Below are positions 22,617-31,034 of a stretch of DNA of 33,973 bases, in pieces. Below the pieces are notes generated by a model that was given only the letters and a program-made list of their open reading frames with translations, ran no database searches and was not told where the DNA came from. This DNA is from Paraburkholderia tropica. Lineage in GTDB: Bacteria; Pseudomonadota; Gammaproteobacteria; Burkholderiales; Burkholderiaceae. The DNA lies in the NCBI RefSeq assembly GCF_914484835.1, contig NZ_CAJZAR010000108.1:1-33973 (forward strand), read 5' to 3'. Position 1 is the stretch's first letter; each line of letters starts with the position of its first letter. A program made the translations under genes and the position numbers.

Positions 22617-23291
22617 ATGAATCGACTGTGCAAGTCCCTGAAAGTACTCAATTTTGCGATTGTTACGGTAACGGCAGGTCTTGCAGCAGGGGTGTCGATG
22701 ATAGCGATGGCGGCGGACCCGGCAACCCCGGCGAAGCCCGACCTCGCGCGGGGGCAGGCGATCGCGGCACAGGTGTGCGCGGCCTGTCACGCGGCCGACG
22801 GCAACAGCGCGGGCGGCGCCTATCCGAAGCTCGCCGGCCAGCACGCCGACTATCTCGTCAAGCAGTTGAAGGATTTCAAGCCGCAGCCCGGCGGCAAGCC
22901 CCCCGCGCGAAATAATGCGATTATGGCGGGCTTCGCATCGGCGCTGTCCGATCAGGATATGATCAACGTCGCCGCCTGGTTCGCGTCGCAAACGCCCAAG
23001 CCCGGCTTCGCCCACGACGCGAAGACCGTGCCGCTGGGACAGAAGATCTGGCGCGCCGGTATCGCCGACAAGGGCGTGCCCGCCTGCGCCGCCTGCCACG
23101 GTCCGACCGGGCAGGGCATTCCGATCCAGTATCCGCGCTTGTCGGGACAGTGGTCGGAGTACCTCGTTACGCAGCTCACGGCTTTCCAGCAGGGCACGCG
23201 CAACAACAACGAGCCGATGCATACGATCTCGCACCGTCTTTCGGACGACGAGATCAAGGCGGTGGCGGATTACGCGGCCGGCCTGCATTGA
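22617..23291 (+). CDS. Cytochrome c4 (di-haem c-type cytochrome)
   Basis: The 224-aa protein is a periplasmic electron carrier likely feeding terminal oxidases. It has a signal peptide ending near residue 33 (SMIAMAA) and two haem-binding CXXCH motifs, CAACH at 54-58 and CAACH at 157-161. The two homologous halves are of about 90 residues, the c4 architecture. Repeated features are YPKLAGQHADYLVKQLKDF and YPRLSGQWSEYLVTQLTAFQ. The position directly before resB-ccsA, which attach haem to such proteins, supports the call. It ends at a strong terminator. Confidence 0.94.
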   Translation: MNRLCKSLKVLNFAIVTVTAGLAAGVSMIAMAADPATPAKPDLARGQAIAAQVCAACHAADGNSAGGAYPKLAGQHADYLVKQLKDFKPQPGGKPPARNNAIMAGFASALSDQDMINVAAWFASQTPKPGFAHDAKTVPLGQKIWRAGIADKGVPACAACHGPTGQGIPIQYPRLSGQWSEYLVTQLTAFQQGTRNNNEPMHTISHRLSDDEIKAVADYAAGLH

Positions 23292-23317
23292 CCGGTTCGC
23301 CGGAGTCGAAGAACAAG

Positions 23318-23365
23318 AAAAGGGTGTGGGCGCCGCGCGTATGCGGCGGTCCCGCACCCTTTTTT
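23318..23365 (+). terminator. Terminator after cytochrome c4
   Basis: AAAAGGGTGTGGG (23318-23330) pairs with CCCGCACCCTTTT from 23351 (one G-U). Within it, CGCCGC 23331-23336 pairs with GCGGCG 23343-23348, and six T close it at 23365. resB starts 42 nt later, so it needs read-through or its own promoter. Confidence 0.9.
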
Positions 23366-23407
23366 GCTGTAAGCGCGCACGTCGTGCGCACTCGAAGCGG
23401 AGTTTGA

Positions 23408-25666
23408 ATGAGCGTCACCACGCAGGGTCTGCAGTTGAATGTCCGCCAGAAGGCGGTGAGAAGCGCCGTCGAACTGCTCAGTTCGATGCGTTTTGCCATC
23501 TCGCTGCTGGTCGTGCTGGCCATCGCGAGCATCATCGGCACGGTGCTCACGCAGGACGATCCCTATCCCAACTATGTGAATCAGTTCGGTCCGTTCTGGG
23601 CCGACATCTTCCGTTCGCTGAGCCTCTACACGGTCTATAGCGCGTGGTGGTTCATGACCATCCTCGGCTTTCTCGTGGTCTCGATCTCGCTGTGCGTGAT
23701 CCGCAACGGCCCGAAGATGATCGCCGACATGAAGAGCTGGAAGGACAAGGTGCGCGAAGGCAGCCTGCGCGCCTTCCATCACAAGGGCGAGTTCGCGCTC
23801 GACGGCGCCACGCGCGAGCAGACCGCCGCGACGCTCGGCAAGCTGGCGGATCGCCTCGGCTACAAGTTCGTCACGCGCGAGACCGAAGGCGCCACGCTGA
23901 TCGCGGCCAAGCGCGGCGCGCTCACGAAGATCGGCTATATCTTCGCTCACCTCGCGATCGTGGTGATCTGCATCGGCGGCCTGCTCGACAGCAACCTGCC
24001 GATCAAATTCCAGATGTGGCTGTTCGACAAGTCGCCGATCCGCAGCAATGCCGTGATCAACGACATCTCGCCCGAACACCGCCTCTCGACCTCGAATCCG
24101 ACCTTCCGCGGCTACGCGTGGGTGCCCGAAGGCCAGTTCGTCTCCACGGCCATCCTGAATCAGCCCGACGGCTCGCTCATTCAGGACCTGCCGTTCTCGA
24201 TCCAGCTCAACAAGTTCATCGTCGATTACTACTCGACCGGCATGCCCAAGCTGTTCGCGAGCGACATCGTCGTGATCGATCACAAGACCGGCCAGCGCAT
24301 TCCGGCGCGCATCGAGGTGAACGAGCCGTTCACGTACGACGGCGTCTCGATCTATCAGTCGAGCTTCCAGGACGGCGGCTCGCAGATGCAGATGACCGCC
24401 TGGCCGATGAGCGGCGCGAGCGCGAAAAGCTTCCCGTTCGGCGGCACGATTGGCAACTCGGCGCCGCTGAAGCTGCCCGCGGGCCAGAGCGTGCCGGGCG
24501 TGGACGGCCAGACCATCGAGTTCGCCGATTTCCGCGCCATCAACGTCGAGAACATCTCGAACGGCAGCGGTCAGACCGACGCGCGCGGCGTCGCGCATCA
24601 GACGCTCAAGGAAGCGTTCGACGAGCGTCTGGGCTCGGGCGCGAAGAGTTCGAAGCCGCTCGATCTGCATAACGTCGGGCCGTCGGTGCAGTACAAGGTG
24701 CGCGACAAGGACGGCCAGGCGCGCGAGTACAACAACTACATGCTGCCCGTCGACGTGAACGGCGAGCGCATGTTCCTCGCCGGCATGCGCGAGAATCCCG
24801 ACGATCCGTTCCGTTACCTGCGCATTCCCGCCGACAGCGGCGGCACCATGAAGGAATGGATGATGCTGCGCGCCGCTTACGAGGACCCGGCGCTGCGCGC
24901 GCAGGCGGCGCATCGCTTTGCCGTGCGCTCGGTTCCCGAAGCGAACCACGAGCTTCAGCAGCATCTCGAAGACAGCGCGTCGCGCGTTCTGACCCTGTTC
25001 GCGGGCGCCGACGATTCGACTCAGGGCGCGCCGAAAGCGCAGCAGGGCGGCTTCCAGGCCGTGGCCGCGTTCATCAACAAGTCGGTGCCGAAGGAGCAGC
25101 AGGAAAAGGCCGCAGGCCTGTTGCTGCGCATGCTCGAAGGCGCGTCGTGGGACCTCTGGCAGCTCGCGCGCGAGCAGGCCGGCGAGCCCGACCTGAAGCC
25201 GGACGCCGACTCGGCGCGCTTCGTTCAGGACTCGATCAATGCGGTGTCTGACAGCTTTCTGTATGGATCGCCCGTCTATCTACAGCTCGATTCATTCAAG
25301 CAGGTGCAAGCTTCGGTATTTCAGTTGACGCGCGCACCGGGCAAAAAAGTCGTGTATCTTGGCAGCCTGTTGCTCGTGCTCGGCATCTTCTCGATGTTCT
25401 ACGTGCGCGAGCGGCGTCTGTGGTTCTGGCTGAAGGACCGGAATGGCGAAGCAGGCGGCGGGCAGGGCGTGAACGTCATCATGGCGATGTCAACCGCGCG
25501 CCGTACACTCGACTTCGAGAAGGAATTTGCCCGTACCCGCGAAGCGGTCGCGCGTGCGCTCGGCGCGAAAGCGCAGGCCGCCGATGCTGAAGCCGACGCG
25601 GACGCCGAAGCCCACGCCAAGGCGGACCGCCATGCAAACGAAGGCGGGACGGACCGTGCACCTTGA
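23408..25666 (+). CDS. resB: Cytochrome c biogenesis protein ResB (Ccs1)
   Basis: ResB pairs with CcsA to form the System II haem-delivery and cytochrome c synthetase complex in the inner membrane. The 752-aa product has hydrophobic segments near residues 28-48, 78-98, 175-196 (with conserved H181 in FAHLAIVVICIGG) and 648-667. A large periplasmic domain lies between the last two. The N-terminal LLSSMRFAISLLVVLAIAS is the family signature. GGAG is 6 nt before the ATG. The last 30 residues are a low-complexity Ala/Asp/Glu tail (ADAEADADAEAHAKAD). ccsA follows 74 nt downstream. Confidence 0.95.
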   Translation: MSVTTQGLQLNVRQKAVRSAVELLSSMRFAISLLVVLAIASIIGTVLTQDDPYPNYVNQFGPFWADIFRSLSLYTVYSAWWFMTILGFLVVSISLCVIRNGPKMIADMKSWKDKVREGSLRAFHHKGEFALDGATREQTAATLGKLADRLGYKFVTRETEGATLIAAKRGALTKIGYIFAHLAIVVICIGGLLDSNLPIKFQMWLFDKSPIRSNAVINDISPEHRLSTSNPTFRGYAWVPEGQFVSTAILNQPDGSLIQDLPFSIQLNKFIVDYYSTGMPKLFASDIVVIDHKTGQRIPARIEVNEPFTYDGVSIYQSSFQDGGSQMQMTAWPMSGASAKSFPFGGTIGNSAPLKLPAGQSVPGVDGQTIEFADFRAINVENISNGSGQTDARGVAHQTLKEAFDERLGSGAKSSKPLDLHNVGPSVQYKVRDKDGQAREYNNYMLPVDVNGERMFLAGMRENPDDPFRYLRIPADSGGTMKEWMMLRAAYEDPALRAQAAHRFAVRSVPEANHELQQHLEDSASRVLTLFAGADDSTQGAPKAQQGGFQAVAAFINKSVPKEQQEKAAGLLLRMLEGASWDLWQLAREQAGEPDLKPDADSARFVQDSINAVSDSFLYGSPVYLQLDSFKQVQASVFQLTRAPGKKVVYLGSLLLVLGIFSMFYVRERRLWFWLKDRNGEAGGGQGVNVIMAMSTARRTLDFEKEFARTREAVARALGAKAQAADAEADADAEAHAKADRHANEGGTDRAP

Positions 25667-25740
25667 TCCTCTCGATCCTTGCGCGCTTTCCACGTTTTGC
25701 GCGCGCTTCACGGACATTCACGATCAACACCGGTAAGCCC

Positions 25741-26961
25741 ATGGACTTGACTCAGGTTTCCTCATCCGCAAAAGCCCGCCGCGCCGACCGCGCCGCGGTG
25801 CAAACGGCGGCGCACGATTTGCCCGCCGACGACTTCTTCGACGAACGCCCCTTCCTGCGCCGCCTGACGCTGGTCGACTGGCTGTTCGCCCTGGCGATGG
25901 TCGCGGGCGCGGGTTTCGCGCTGTCGCGCTACCACGCGCACATGAACTACTACGACAAGCTGGTGATGTGCGGCACGGTGCCGGCGCTCGTCGTGCTCGG
26001 CTGGCGCTGGAAGCCGTCGCGCCTGCTGATGGCGGCCATCGCCGTGATGTCGATCGGCGCGATCCAGATCTATCAGGGCGATCTCGCGCGCGCCGACCAG
26101 GCCTTCTTCCTCAAGTATCTCCTCTCCAGCCAGTCGGCCATTCTGTGGATGAGCGCGCTGTTCGTGCTCGCCACGCTGTTCTACTGGATCGGCCTGCTCT
26201 CGCGCTCGCCCTCGGGCGGCTCGATCGGCTCGAAGCTCACCTGGGCGGCCGTGCTGATGGGCTTCACGGGCCTGATGGTGCGCTGGTACGAGTCCTACCT
26301 GATCGGCGCGGACGTCGGCCACATTCCCATCTCGAACCTCTACGAAGTGTTCGTGCTGTTCAGCCTGATCACGGCGCTGTTCTACCTGTATTACGAGAAG
26401 CACTACAACACGCGCGCGCTCGGCGCCTTCGTGCTGCTCGTGATCAGCGCGGCCGTGGGCTTCCTGATGTGGTACTCGATCTCGCGCGACGCGCAGCAGA
26501 TCCAGCCGCTCGTGCCCGCGCTGCAAAGCTGGTGGATGAAGATCCACGTGCCGGCGAACTTCATCGGCTACGGCAGCTTCGCGCTGTCGGCGATGGTCGG
26601 CGTGGCCTACATCATGAAGGAGCGCGGCATGCTGGCGGACCGCCTGCCCGCGCTCGAGGTGCTCGACGACGTCATGTACAAGTCGATCGCCGTCGGCTTC
26701 GCGTTCTTCACCATCGCCACGATCCTCGGCGCGCTGTGGGCCGCACAGGCATGGGGCGGCTACTGGAGCTGGGACCCGAAGGAAACCTGGGCGCTGATCG
26801 TCTGGCTGAACTACGCCGCGTGGCTGCACATGCGCCTCATGAAGGGCCTGCGCGGCGGCGTGGCCGCCTGGTGGGCGCTCACGGGTCTGCTGGTCACGAC
26901 CTTCGCGTTCCTTGGCGTGAACATGTTCCTCTCGGGCCTGCATAGTTACGGCAAGCTGTAA
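25741..26961 (+). CDS. ccsA: Cytochrome c biogenesis protein CcsA (CcsB)
   Basis: This is the haem-handling membrane partner of ResB. From ATG 25741 it is 406 aa with about eight hydrophobic segments. The tryptophan-rich WWD motif reads WGGYWSWDPKETWALIVWL (338-356), and histidines that bracket it are present (KIHVPANFIGYG before, GLHSYGKL at the end). An upstream TTG at 25663 in frame overlaps the resB stop; it would add 26 residues lacking family likeness, so the ATG is preferred. A strong terminator follows. Confidence 0.95.
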   Translation: MDLTQVSSSAKARRADRAAVQTAAHDLPADDFFDERPFLRRLTLVDWLFALAMVAGAGFALSRYHAHMNYYDKLVMCGTVPALVVLGWRWKPSRLLMAAIAVMSIGAIQIYQGDLARADQAFFLKYLLSSQSAILWMSALFVLATLFYWIGLLSRSPSGGSIGSKLTWAAVLMGFTGLMVRWYESYLIGADVGHIPISNLYEVFVLFSLITALFYLYYEKHYNTRALGAFVLLVISAAVGFLMWYSISRDAQQIQPLVPALQSWWMKIHVPANFIGYGSFALSAMVGVAYIMKERGMLADRLPALEVLDDVMYKSIAVGFAFFTIATILGALWAAQAWGGYWSWDPKETWALIVWLNYAAWLHMRLMKGLRGGVAAWWALTGLLVTTFAFLGVNMFLSGLHSYGKL

Positions 26962-26985
26962 CCGATCTTCGCCGCACAACGAACT

Positions 26986-27021
26986 AACCGCCGGACGCCA
27001 CGCGCTCCGGCGGTTTTTTTT
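26986..27021 (+). terminator. Terminator after ccsA
   Basis: AACCGCCGGA (26986-26995) pairs with TCCGGCGGTT (27006-27015) across a 10-nt loop, and the T-run extends to 27021 (eight T in all). It closes the resB-ccsA unit. Confidence 0.9.
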
Positions 27022-27140
27022 CGTCGCATGGGAAGGATTACGCGGCGCGTGCGTTTGCCCGGATACAGGGCTCCGAACGATCCAGCGTGGAGCCGGTCGA
27101 CACACAGGCAGGGCAGCAGACAGCAGACGAGGGCAACATC

Positions 27141-28151
27141 ATGTGGACGAAGCGCAGCAGCAGGATCATCCTCACCGGCGACGACATCGCCGCAAGCGAG
27201 ATCACGCCGCAAACGGTGTTCGAACAGCGCCGGCGGATGATGAAGGCGGCGGGCGCGCTGGCGCTCGGCGGCGTGACGGGCGGGCTCGGTCTGTTCGGCG
27301 CGCGCGATGCGTTCGCGCAATACGCGCCGGGCGACCCGAAAGCGATCAAGCTGGCCGCGAAGACCAACCCGAAGTTCGTCGCGCTCGACAAGGCCACGCC
27401 GTACAAGGACGTGACGACCTATAACAACTTCTACGAGTTCGGCACCGACAAGGGCGATCCGGCCGAGAACGCCCACACGCTGCGCCCGCGCCCGTGGAAG
27501 GTGAGCGTGGAAGGCGAGGTGAAGAACGCGAAGGTCTGGGACATCGACGACATCCTCAAGGTCGCGCCGCTCGAGGAGCGCGTGTACCGTCACCGCTGCG
27601 TGGAAGGCTGGTCGATGGTGATTCCGTGGATCGGCATCTCGCTGTCCGAGCTGATCAAGCGCGCGCAGCCGACCGGCAACGCGAAGTACGTGCAGTTCAT
27701 CACGCTCGCCGACCGCTCGCAGATGCCGGGTCTCGCCGAGCCGATCCTCGACTGGCCGTATTCCGAAGGCCTGCGCATGGACGAGGCGATGAATCCGCTG
27801 ACGCTGCTGACCGTCGGCCTTTACGGGCAGGTGCTGCCGAACCAGAACGGCGCGCCGGTGCGCGTGGTGCTTCCGTGGAAGTACGGCTTCAAGAGCGCGA
27901 AGTCGCTCGTGAAGATCCGCTTCGTGGAGAAGCAGCCGCCGACGAGCTGGAACACCTACGCGTCGAACGAGTACGGCTTCTTTTCGAACGTGAATCCGAA
28001 CGTCGATCACCCGCGCTGGAGTCAGGCGACCGAGCGGCGCATCGGCGAGGACGGTTTTTTCCAGCCCAAGCGCAAGACGCTGATGTACAACGGCTACGGC
28101 GATCTGGTGGCGTCGATGTATCAGGGCATGGATCTGCGCAAGAACTTCTGA
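27141..28151 (+). CDS. msrP: Protein-methionine-sulfoxide reductase catalytic subunit MsrP
   Basis: MsrP (YedY) is a periplasmic molybdopterin enzyme that repairs methionine sulfoxide in envelope proteins, using electrons from MsrQ. The 336-aa product opens MWTKRSSRIILTGDDI. A twin-arginine signal follows (QRRRMMKAAGALALGG), matching export of a folded cofactor protein, with cleavage after DAFA. The molybdenum-ligand cysteine is C153 in YRHRCVEGWSMVIPWIG. A GTG at 27087 would extend the N-terminus, but GAGGG before ATG 27141 fits better. msrQ follows within 20 nt. Confidence 0.95.
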   Translation: MWTKRSSRIILTGDDIAASEITPQTVFEQRRRMMKAAGALALGGVTGGLGLFGARDAFAQYAPGDPKAIKLAAKTNPKFVALDKATPYKDVTTYNNFYEFGTDKGDPAENAHTLRPRPWKVSVEGEVKNAKVWDIDDILKVAPLEERVYRHRCVEGWSMVIPWIGISLSELIKRAQPTGNAKYVQFITLADRSQMPGLAEPILDWPYSEGLRMDEAMNPLTLLTVGLYGQVLPNQNGAPVRVVLPWKYGFKSAKSLVKIRFVEKQPPTSWNTYASNEYGFFSNVNPNVDHPRWSQATERRIGEDGFFQPKRKTLMYNGYGDLVASMYQGMDLRKNF

Positions 28152-28160
28152 GCACGCGAT

Positions 28161-28173
28161 GGAGCACAACGTG
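28161..28173 (+). promoter_or_regulatory. Ribosome-binding site favouring the GTG start of msrQ
   Basis: GGAG (28161-28164), a 6-nt spacer and GTG (28171-28173) make a well-spaced initiation site. The alternative ATG at 28159-28161 overlaps the GGAG and has only GAGC upstream. This decides the start assignment but should be treated as probable, not certain. Confidence 0.5.
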
Positions 28174-28881
28174 AATTCGACGACCGACACCGCTGGACGC
28201 CGCGTGGGCGGCGGGCCGTCCGTGCGGGCGACGCAAACGGCGAAAGCGCGCGCCGCGAGCGGCCCGCGCTGGCTGCCGTGGGCGAAGGGCGCGGTGTTCG
28301 TCGCCGCGCTGTATCCGCTCGCGCGCATCGTGCTGTTCGGCTTCACGGATCGGCTGGGCGCGAACCCGATCGAATTCATCACGCGCTCGACGGGACTCTG
28401 GACGCTCGTGTTCCTCTGCATCACGCTCGCCGTCACGCCGCTGCGCCGCCTCACGGGCTGGACCGCGCTGATCCGCTTTCGACGCATGCTGGGCCTCTAC
28501 GCGTTCTTCTACGCGGCGCTGCACTTCACGACCTACATCTGGTTCGACAAATGGTTCGACGTGGCCGCGATGCTCAAGGACGTCGGCAAACGGCCCTTCA
28601 TCACGGTCGGTTTCGCGGCCTTCGTGTTGCTGATCCCGCTCGCCGTCACGTCGACGCGCGCGATGGCGCGCAAGCTCGGCCGCCGCTGGCAGACACTGCA
28701 TCGTCTGATCTACGCGATCGGCGTGCTCGCGATCCTGCATTTCTGGTGGATGAAGGCGGGCAAGCACGATCTCGCGCTGCCCAAGCTCTACGGCGCGATC
28801 ATGCTCGTGCTGCTGGGCTGGCGGATCGGCGCGTGGCTCGTCGCGCGCTACAAGGCGGGCGGGCCGACACGCGCGACATGA
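28171..28881 (+). CDS. msrQ: Haem-binding membrane subunit MsrQ
   Basis: MsrQ is the b-type haem membrane protein that passes electrons from the quinone pool or flavin reductase to MsrP. About six hydrophobic segments are visible. Conserved histidines occur in YAALHFTTYIWF, WQTLHRLIYAIG and AILHFWWM, typical of the ferric-reductase-like membrane domain. The start is uncertain: ATG 28159 gives 240 aa, but GGAG at 28161-28164 sits six bases before GTG 28171 (236 aa), which I prefer. The first 35 residues are polar and low in conservation. It ends shortly before a shared terminator. Confidence 0.92.
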   Translation: MNSTTDTAGRRVGGGPSVRATQTAKARAASGPRWLPWAKGAVFVAALYPLARIVLFGFTDRLGANPIEFITRSTGLWTLVFLCITLAVTPLRRLTGWTALIRFRRMLGLYAFFYAALHFTTYIWFDKWFDVAAMLKDVGKRPFITVGFAAFVLLIPLAVTSTRAMARKLGRRWQTLHRLIYAIGVLAILHFWWMKAGKHDLALPKLYGAIMLVLLGWRIGAWLVARYKAGGPTRAT

Positions 28882-28910
28882 GCGCCGCGGCTTCTCTGCC
28901 CGCGCAATGA

Positions 28911-28939
28911 AAAAAGCGACGCACACGGCGTCGCTTTTT
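28911..28939. terminator. Bidirectional terminator between msrQ and lysA
   Basis: AAAAAGCGACGC (28911-28922) pairs perfectly with GCGTCGCTTTTT (28928-28939) around ACACG. The A-run and T-run make it suitable for ending both the + strand msrPQ transcript and the minus strand lysA transcript. Confidence 0.9.
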
Positions 28940-28959
28940 CGTTTCACGCAGTCGGACGA

Positions 28960-30231
28960 TCAGTCCGGCAGCAGATGCTCGCCCGCGAACAGTTGCGGCA
29001 CCGTTTCGCGTTCGCGCGCGACGTGCGCGCGCGTGCCGTCGACCATGATTTCGGCGGCGCGCGGACGCGTGTTGTAGTTCGAGCTCATCGTGAAGCCATA
29101 CGCGCCCGCCGAGCGGATCGCCAGCACGTCGCCCGGCGCGATCGCGAGCGTGCGCTCGCGGCCCAGCCAGTCGCCGCTCTCGCACACCGGACCGACGATG
29201 TCCCACGTCTTCGTCTCGCCCGCTTGCGGCGCGACCGTCTCGATCGCGTGATACGCCTCGTACATCGCGGGGCGCGCCAGATCGTTCATGGCCGCGTCGA
29301 CGATCGCGAAGTTCTTCTCCGCGCCCGGCTTGAGGAATTCGACGGTCGTCAGCAGGATGCCCGCGTTGCCGACCAGCGAACGGCCCGGCTCGAACCAGAC
29401 TTCGCGCGACTTGCCCGTCTTCGCGCCATGCGCCTCGATGCGGTCGAGCACGGTGCGCACGAACGCGCCGATATCCGGCGGCGTTTCGTCGTCGTAGCGG
29501 ATGCCGAGGCCGCCGCCCACGTCGATATGATGGATCGCGATGCCGTCCGACTCGATCTGGTCGACGAGTTCGAGCACCTTGTCGATCGCGTCGAGATACG
29601 GCGCGACTTCGGTGATCTGCGAGCCGATATGGCAGTCGATGCCCACGACCTGCAGATTCGGCATGGCCGCCGCCGCGCGATAGGTGGCGCGCGCGTCTTC
29701 GAAGGCGATGCCGAACTTGTTCGACTTCAGGCCCGTGGAGATGTACGGATGCGTCTTGGCGTCGACATCGGGGTTCACGCGCAGCGAGACCGGCGCCTTC
29801 TTGCCCAGTTCGCCCGCGACGGCGTTCAGGCGGTCGAGTTCGGGAATCGACTCGACGTTGAAGCACTTCACGCCCGCTTCGAGCGCGAGGCGCATTTCGT
29901 CGGCATGCTTGCCCACGCCCGAGAACACCGTGTTCTGCGCCTTGCCGCCGGCGGCCAGCACGCGCGCCAGTTCGCCGCCCGAGACGATGTCGAAGCCCGC
30001 GCCTTCACGCGCGAACACGTTGAGCACGGCGAGGTTGCTATTGGCCTTCACGGCCACGTGCACGCTCGCGCGGCGGCCCGCGCAGGCGTCGGCGTAGGCG
30101 TGCCACGCGGTGCTGAGCGCCGCGCGCGAGTAGACGTAGAGCGGGGTGCCGTGCTGCGCGGCGAGGTCGGCGGCGGACACGCCTTCGACGAAAAGCGTGC
30201 CGTCGACACGATGAAAAGCGGGCTGGGTCAT
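28960..30231 (-). CDS. lysA: Diaminopimelate decarboxylase
   Basis: LysA removes CO2 from meso-diaminopimelate to give L-lysine, the last step of lysine synthesis, in the cytoplasm. The 423-aa product is a fold-type III PLP enzyme. K62 in AVKANSN binds PLP, HIGSQI is at 201-206, the glycine-rich phosphate loop GGGLG is at 239-243, and EPGRSLVG starts at 281. C350 in CESGDWLG supplies the active-site residue from the partner subunit. It is 23 nt downstream of lptM and probably co-transcribed with it, a common pairing. Confidence 0.97.
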   Translation of the reverse strand: MTQPAFHRVDGTLFVEGVSAADLAAQHGTPLYVYSRAALSTAWHAYADACAGRRASVHVAVKANSNLAVLNVFAREGAGFDIVSGGELARVLAAGGKAQNTVFSGVGKHADEMRLALEAGVKCFNVESIPELDRLNAVAGELGKKAPVSLRVNPDVDAKTHPYISTGLKSNKFGIAFEDARATYRAAAAMPNLQVVGIDCHIGSQITEVAPYLDAIDKVLELVDQIESDGIAIHHIDVGGGLGIRYDDETPPDIGAFVRTVLDRIEAHGAKTGKSREVWFEPGRSLVGNAGILLTTVEFLKPGAEKNFAIVDAAMNDLARPAMYEAYHAIETVAPQAGETKTWDIVGPVCESGDWLGRERTLAIAPGDVLAIRSAGAYGFTMSSNYNTRPRAAEIMVDGTRAHVARERETVPQLFAGEHLLPD

Positions 30232-30254
30232 GCGAGCGTCTGGTTGGGTCGGTG

Positions 30255-30587
30255 CTATTGAGCGGGCGCGGCGGCCGAGGCCGCTTGCGCGCCGCTGGCG
30301 GCCGCGGGCGCGGAATTCAGTTCAGGGTCGGTCGACAGCGACAGCGGCGTGCCGGTGGTATCGGGCACCGAGTCGGCCTGCGTGCCCGATGCCGCGTTCG
30401 GCGCGTTGTCGTCGGGCTGCGTTTCGAAATTCGGTTTCTGCGGGAGCGGCGGCACCGTGGGCATGTAGAGCGGCCCTTTCTGGCCGCAACCCGCGAGCGA
30501 CGCGGCGCCGATCGCGAAAGCCGTTAGAATCGCGCCGGACGCCGAGATGCGGGATGCCAGAGCGCGCATCCTGGAATTGACACGCAT
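30255..30587 (-). CDS. lptM: LPS translocon maturation lipoprotein LptM (YifL), extended
   Basis: The 110-aa lipoprotein has a signal ending in the lipobox SLAGC (lipidated C34), followed by the family hallmark CGQKGPLYMP. LptM (formerly YifL) assists oxidative maturation of LptD in the outer membrane in E. coli. The E. coli protein is about 67 aa; here a Pro/Ala/Ser-rich tail of roughly 60 residues is added. AGGGA lies seven bases before the ATG. It sits upstream of lysA and divergent from cyaY with only 35 nt between. Confidence 0.85.
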   Translation of the reverse strand: MRVNSRMRALASRISASGAILTAFAIGAASLAGCGQKGPLYMPTVPPLPQKPNFETQPDDNAPNAASGTQADSVPDTTGTPLSLSTDPELNSAPAAASGAQAASAAAPAQ

Positions 30588-30622
30588 AATTGTCCCTGAA
30601 TGATTAACCGGTGGAGTTTAGC

Positions 30623-30940
30623 ATGGCAGATAGTGACTACCTGAGCCGCGCGGAGGCCGTGCTGGCGGCCGTCGAGCGCGGTGTCGACGCGAGCGGGGCC
30701 GATATCGAGCTCGAGCGCAGCGGCAACGTTCTGACACTCGAATTCGAGAATCGCTCGAAGATCATCGTGAATCTGCAGCCGCCGATGAAGGAGATCTGGA
30801 TCGCCGCGAAAGCGGGCGGTTTCCACTACCGTTTCATCGACGAGCAGTGGCTCGACACGCGCACGGGCACCGAGTTTTTCTCGGCGCTCACCGCGTACTC
30901 GACGGAGCAGGCGGGCGAGACGGTGACGTTCACGCCGTGA
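30623..30940 (+). CDS. cyaY: Iron-sulfur cluster assembly protein CyaY (frataxin)
   Basis: CyaY is the bacterial frataxin that binds iron and modulates IscS activity during Fe-S cluster assembly. The 105-aa protein starts MADSDYLSRAEAVLAAVERG. It contains the frataxin core (LTLEFENRSKIIVNLQPPMK, EIWIAAKAGGFHYRF) with acidic helix 1 residues. A GTG at 30611 is in frame, but GGTGGAG before ATG 30623 decides the start. It is a single gene, divergent from lptM and closed by a shared terminator. Confidence 0.95.
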   Translation: MADSDYLSRAEAVLAAVERGVDASGADIELERSGNVLTLEFENRSKIIVNLQPPMKEIWIAAKAGGFHYRFIDEQWLDTRTGTEFFSALTAYSTEQAGETVTFTP

Positions 30941-30984
30941 ATCTGCGTTGACGCGGTTGTGAAGCTGTAGCGGCCGCATCAAGA

Positions 30985-31012
30985 AAAACGGGCACCCTCG
31001 GGTGCCCGTTTT
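30985..31012. terminator. Bidirectional terminator between cyaY and mrcA
   Basis: AAAACGGGCACCC (30985-30997) pairs with GGGTGCCCGTTTT (31000-31012), a 13-bp stem (12 usable pairs) with a minimal loop. A-rich and T-rich flanks allow termination of both cyaY (+) and mrcA (-). Confidence 0.88.
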
Positions 31013-31034
31013 GCGTTTGCAGCATCGGGATGAA

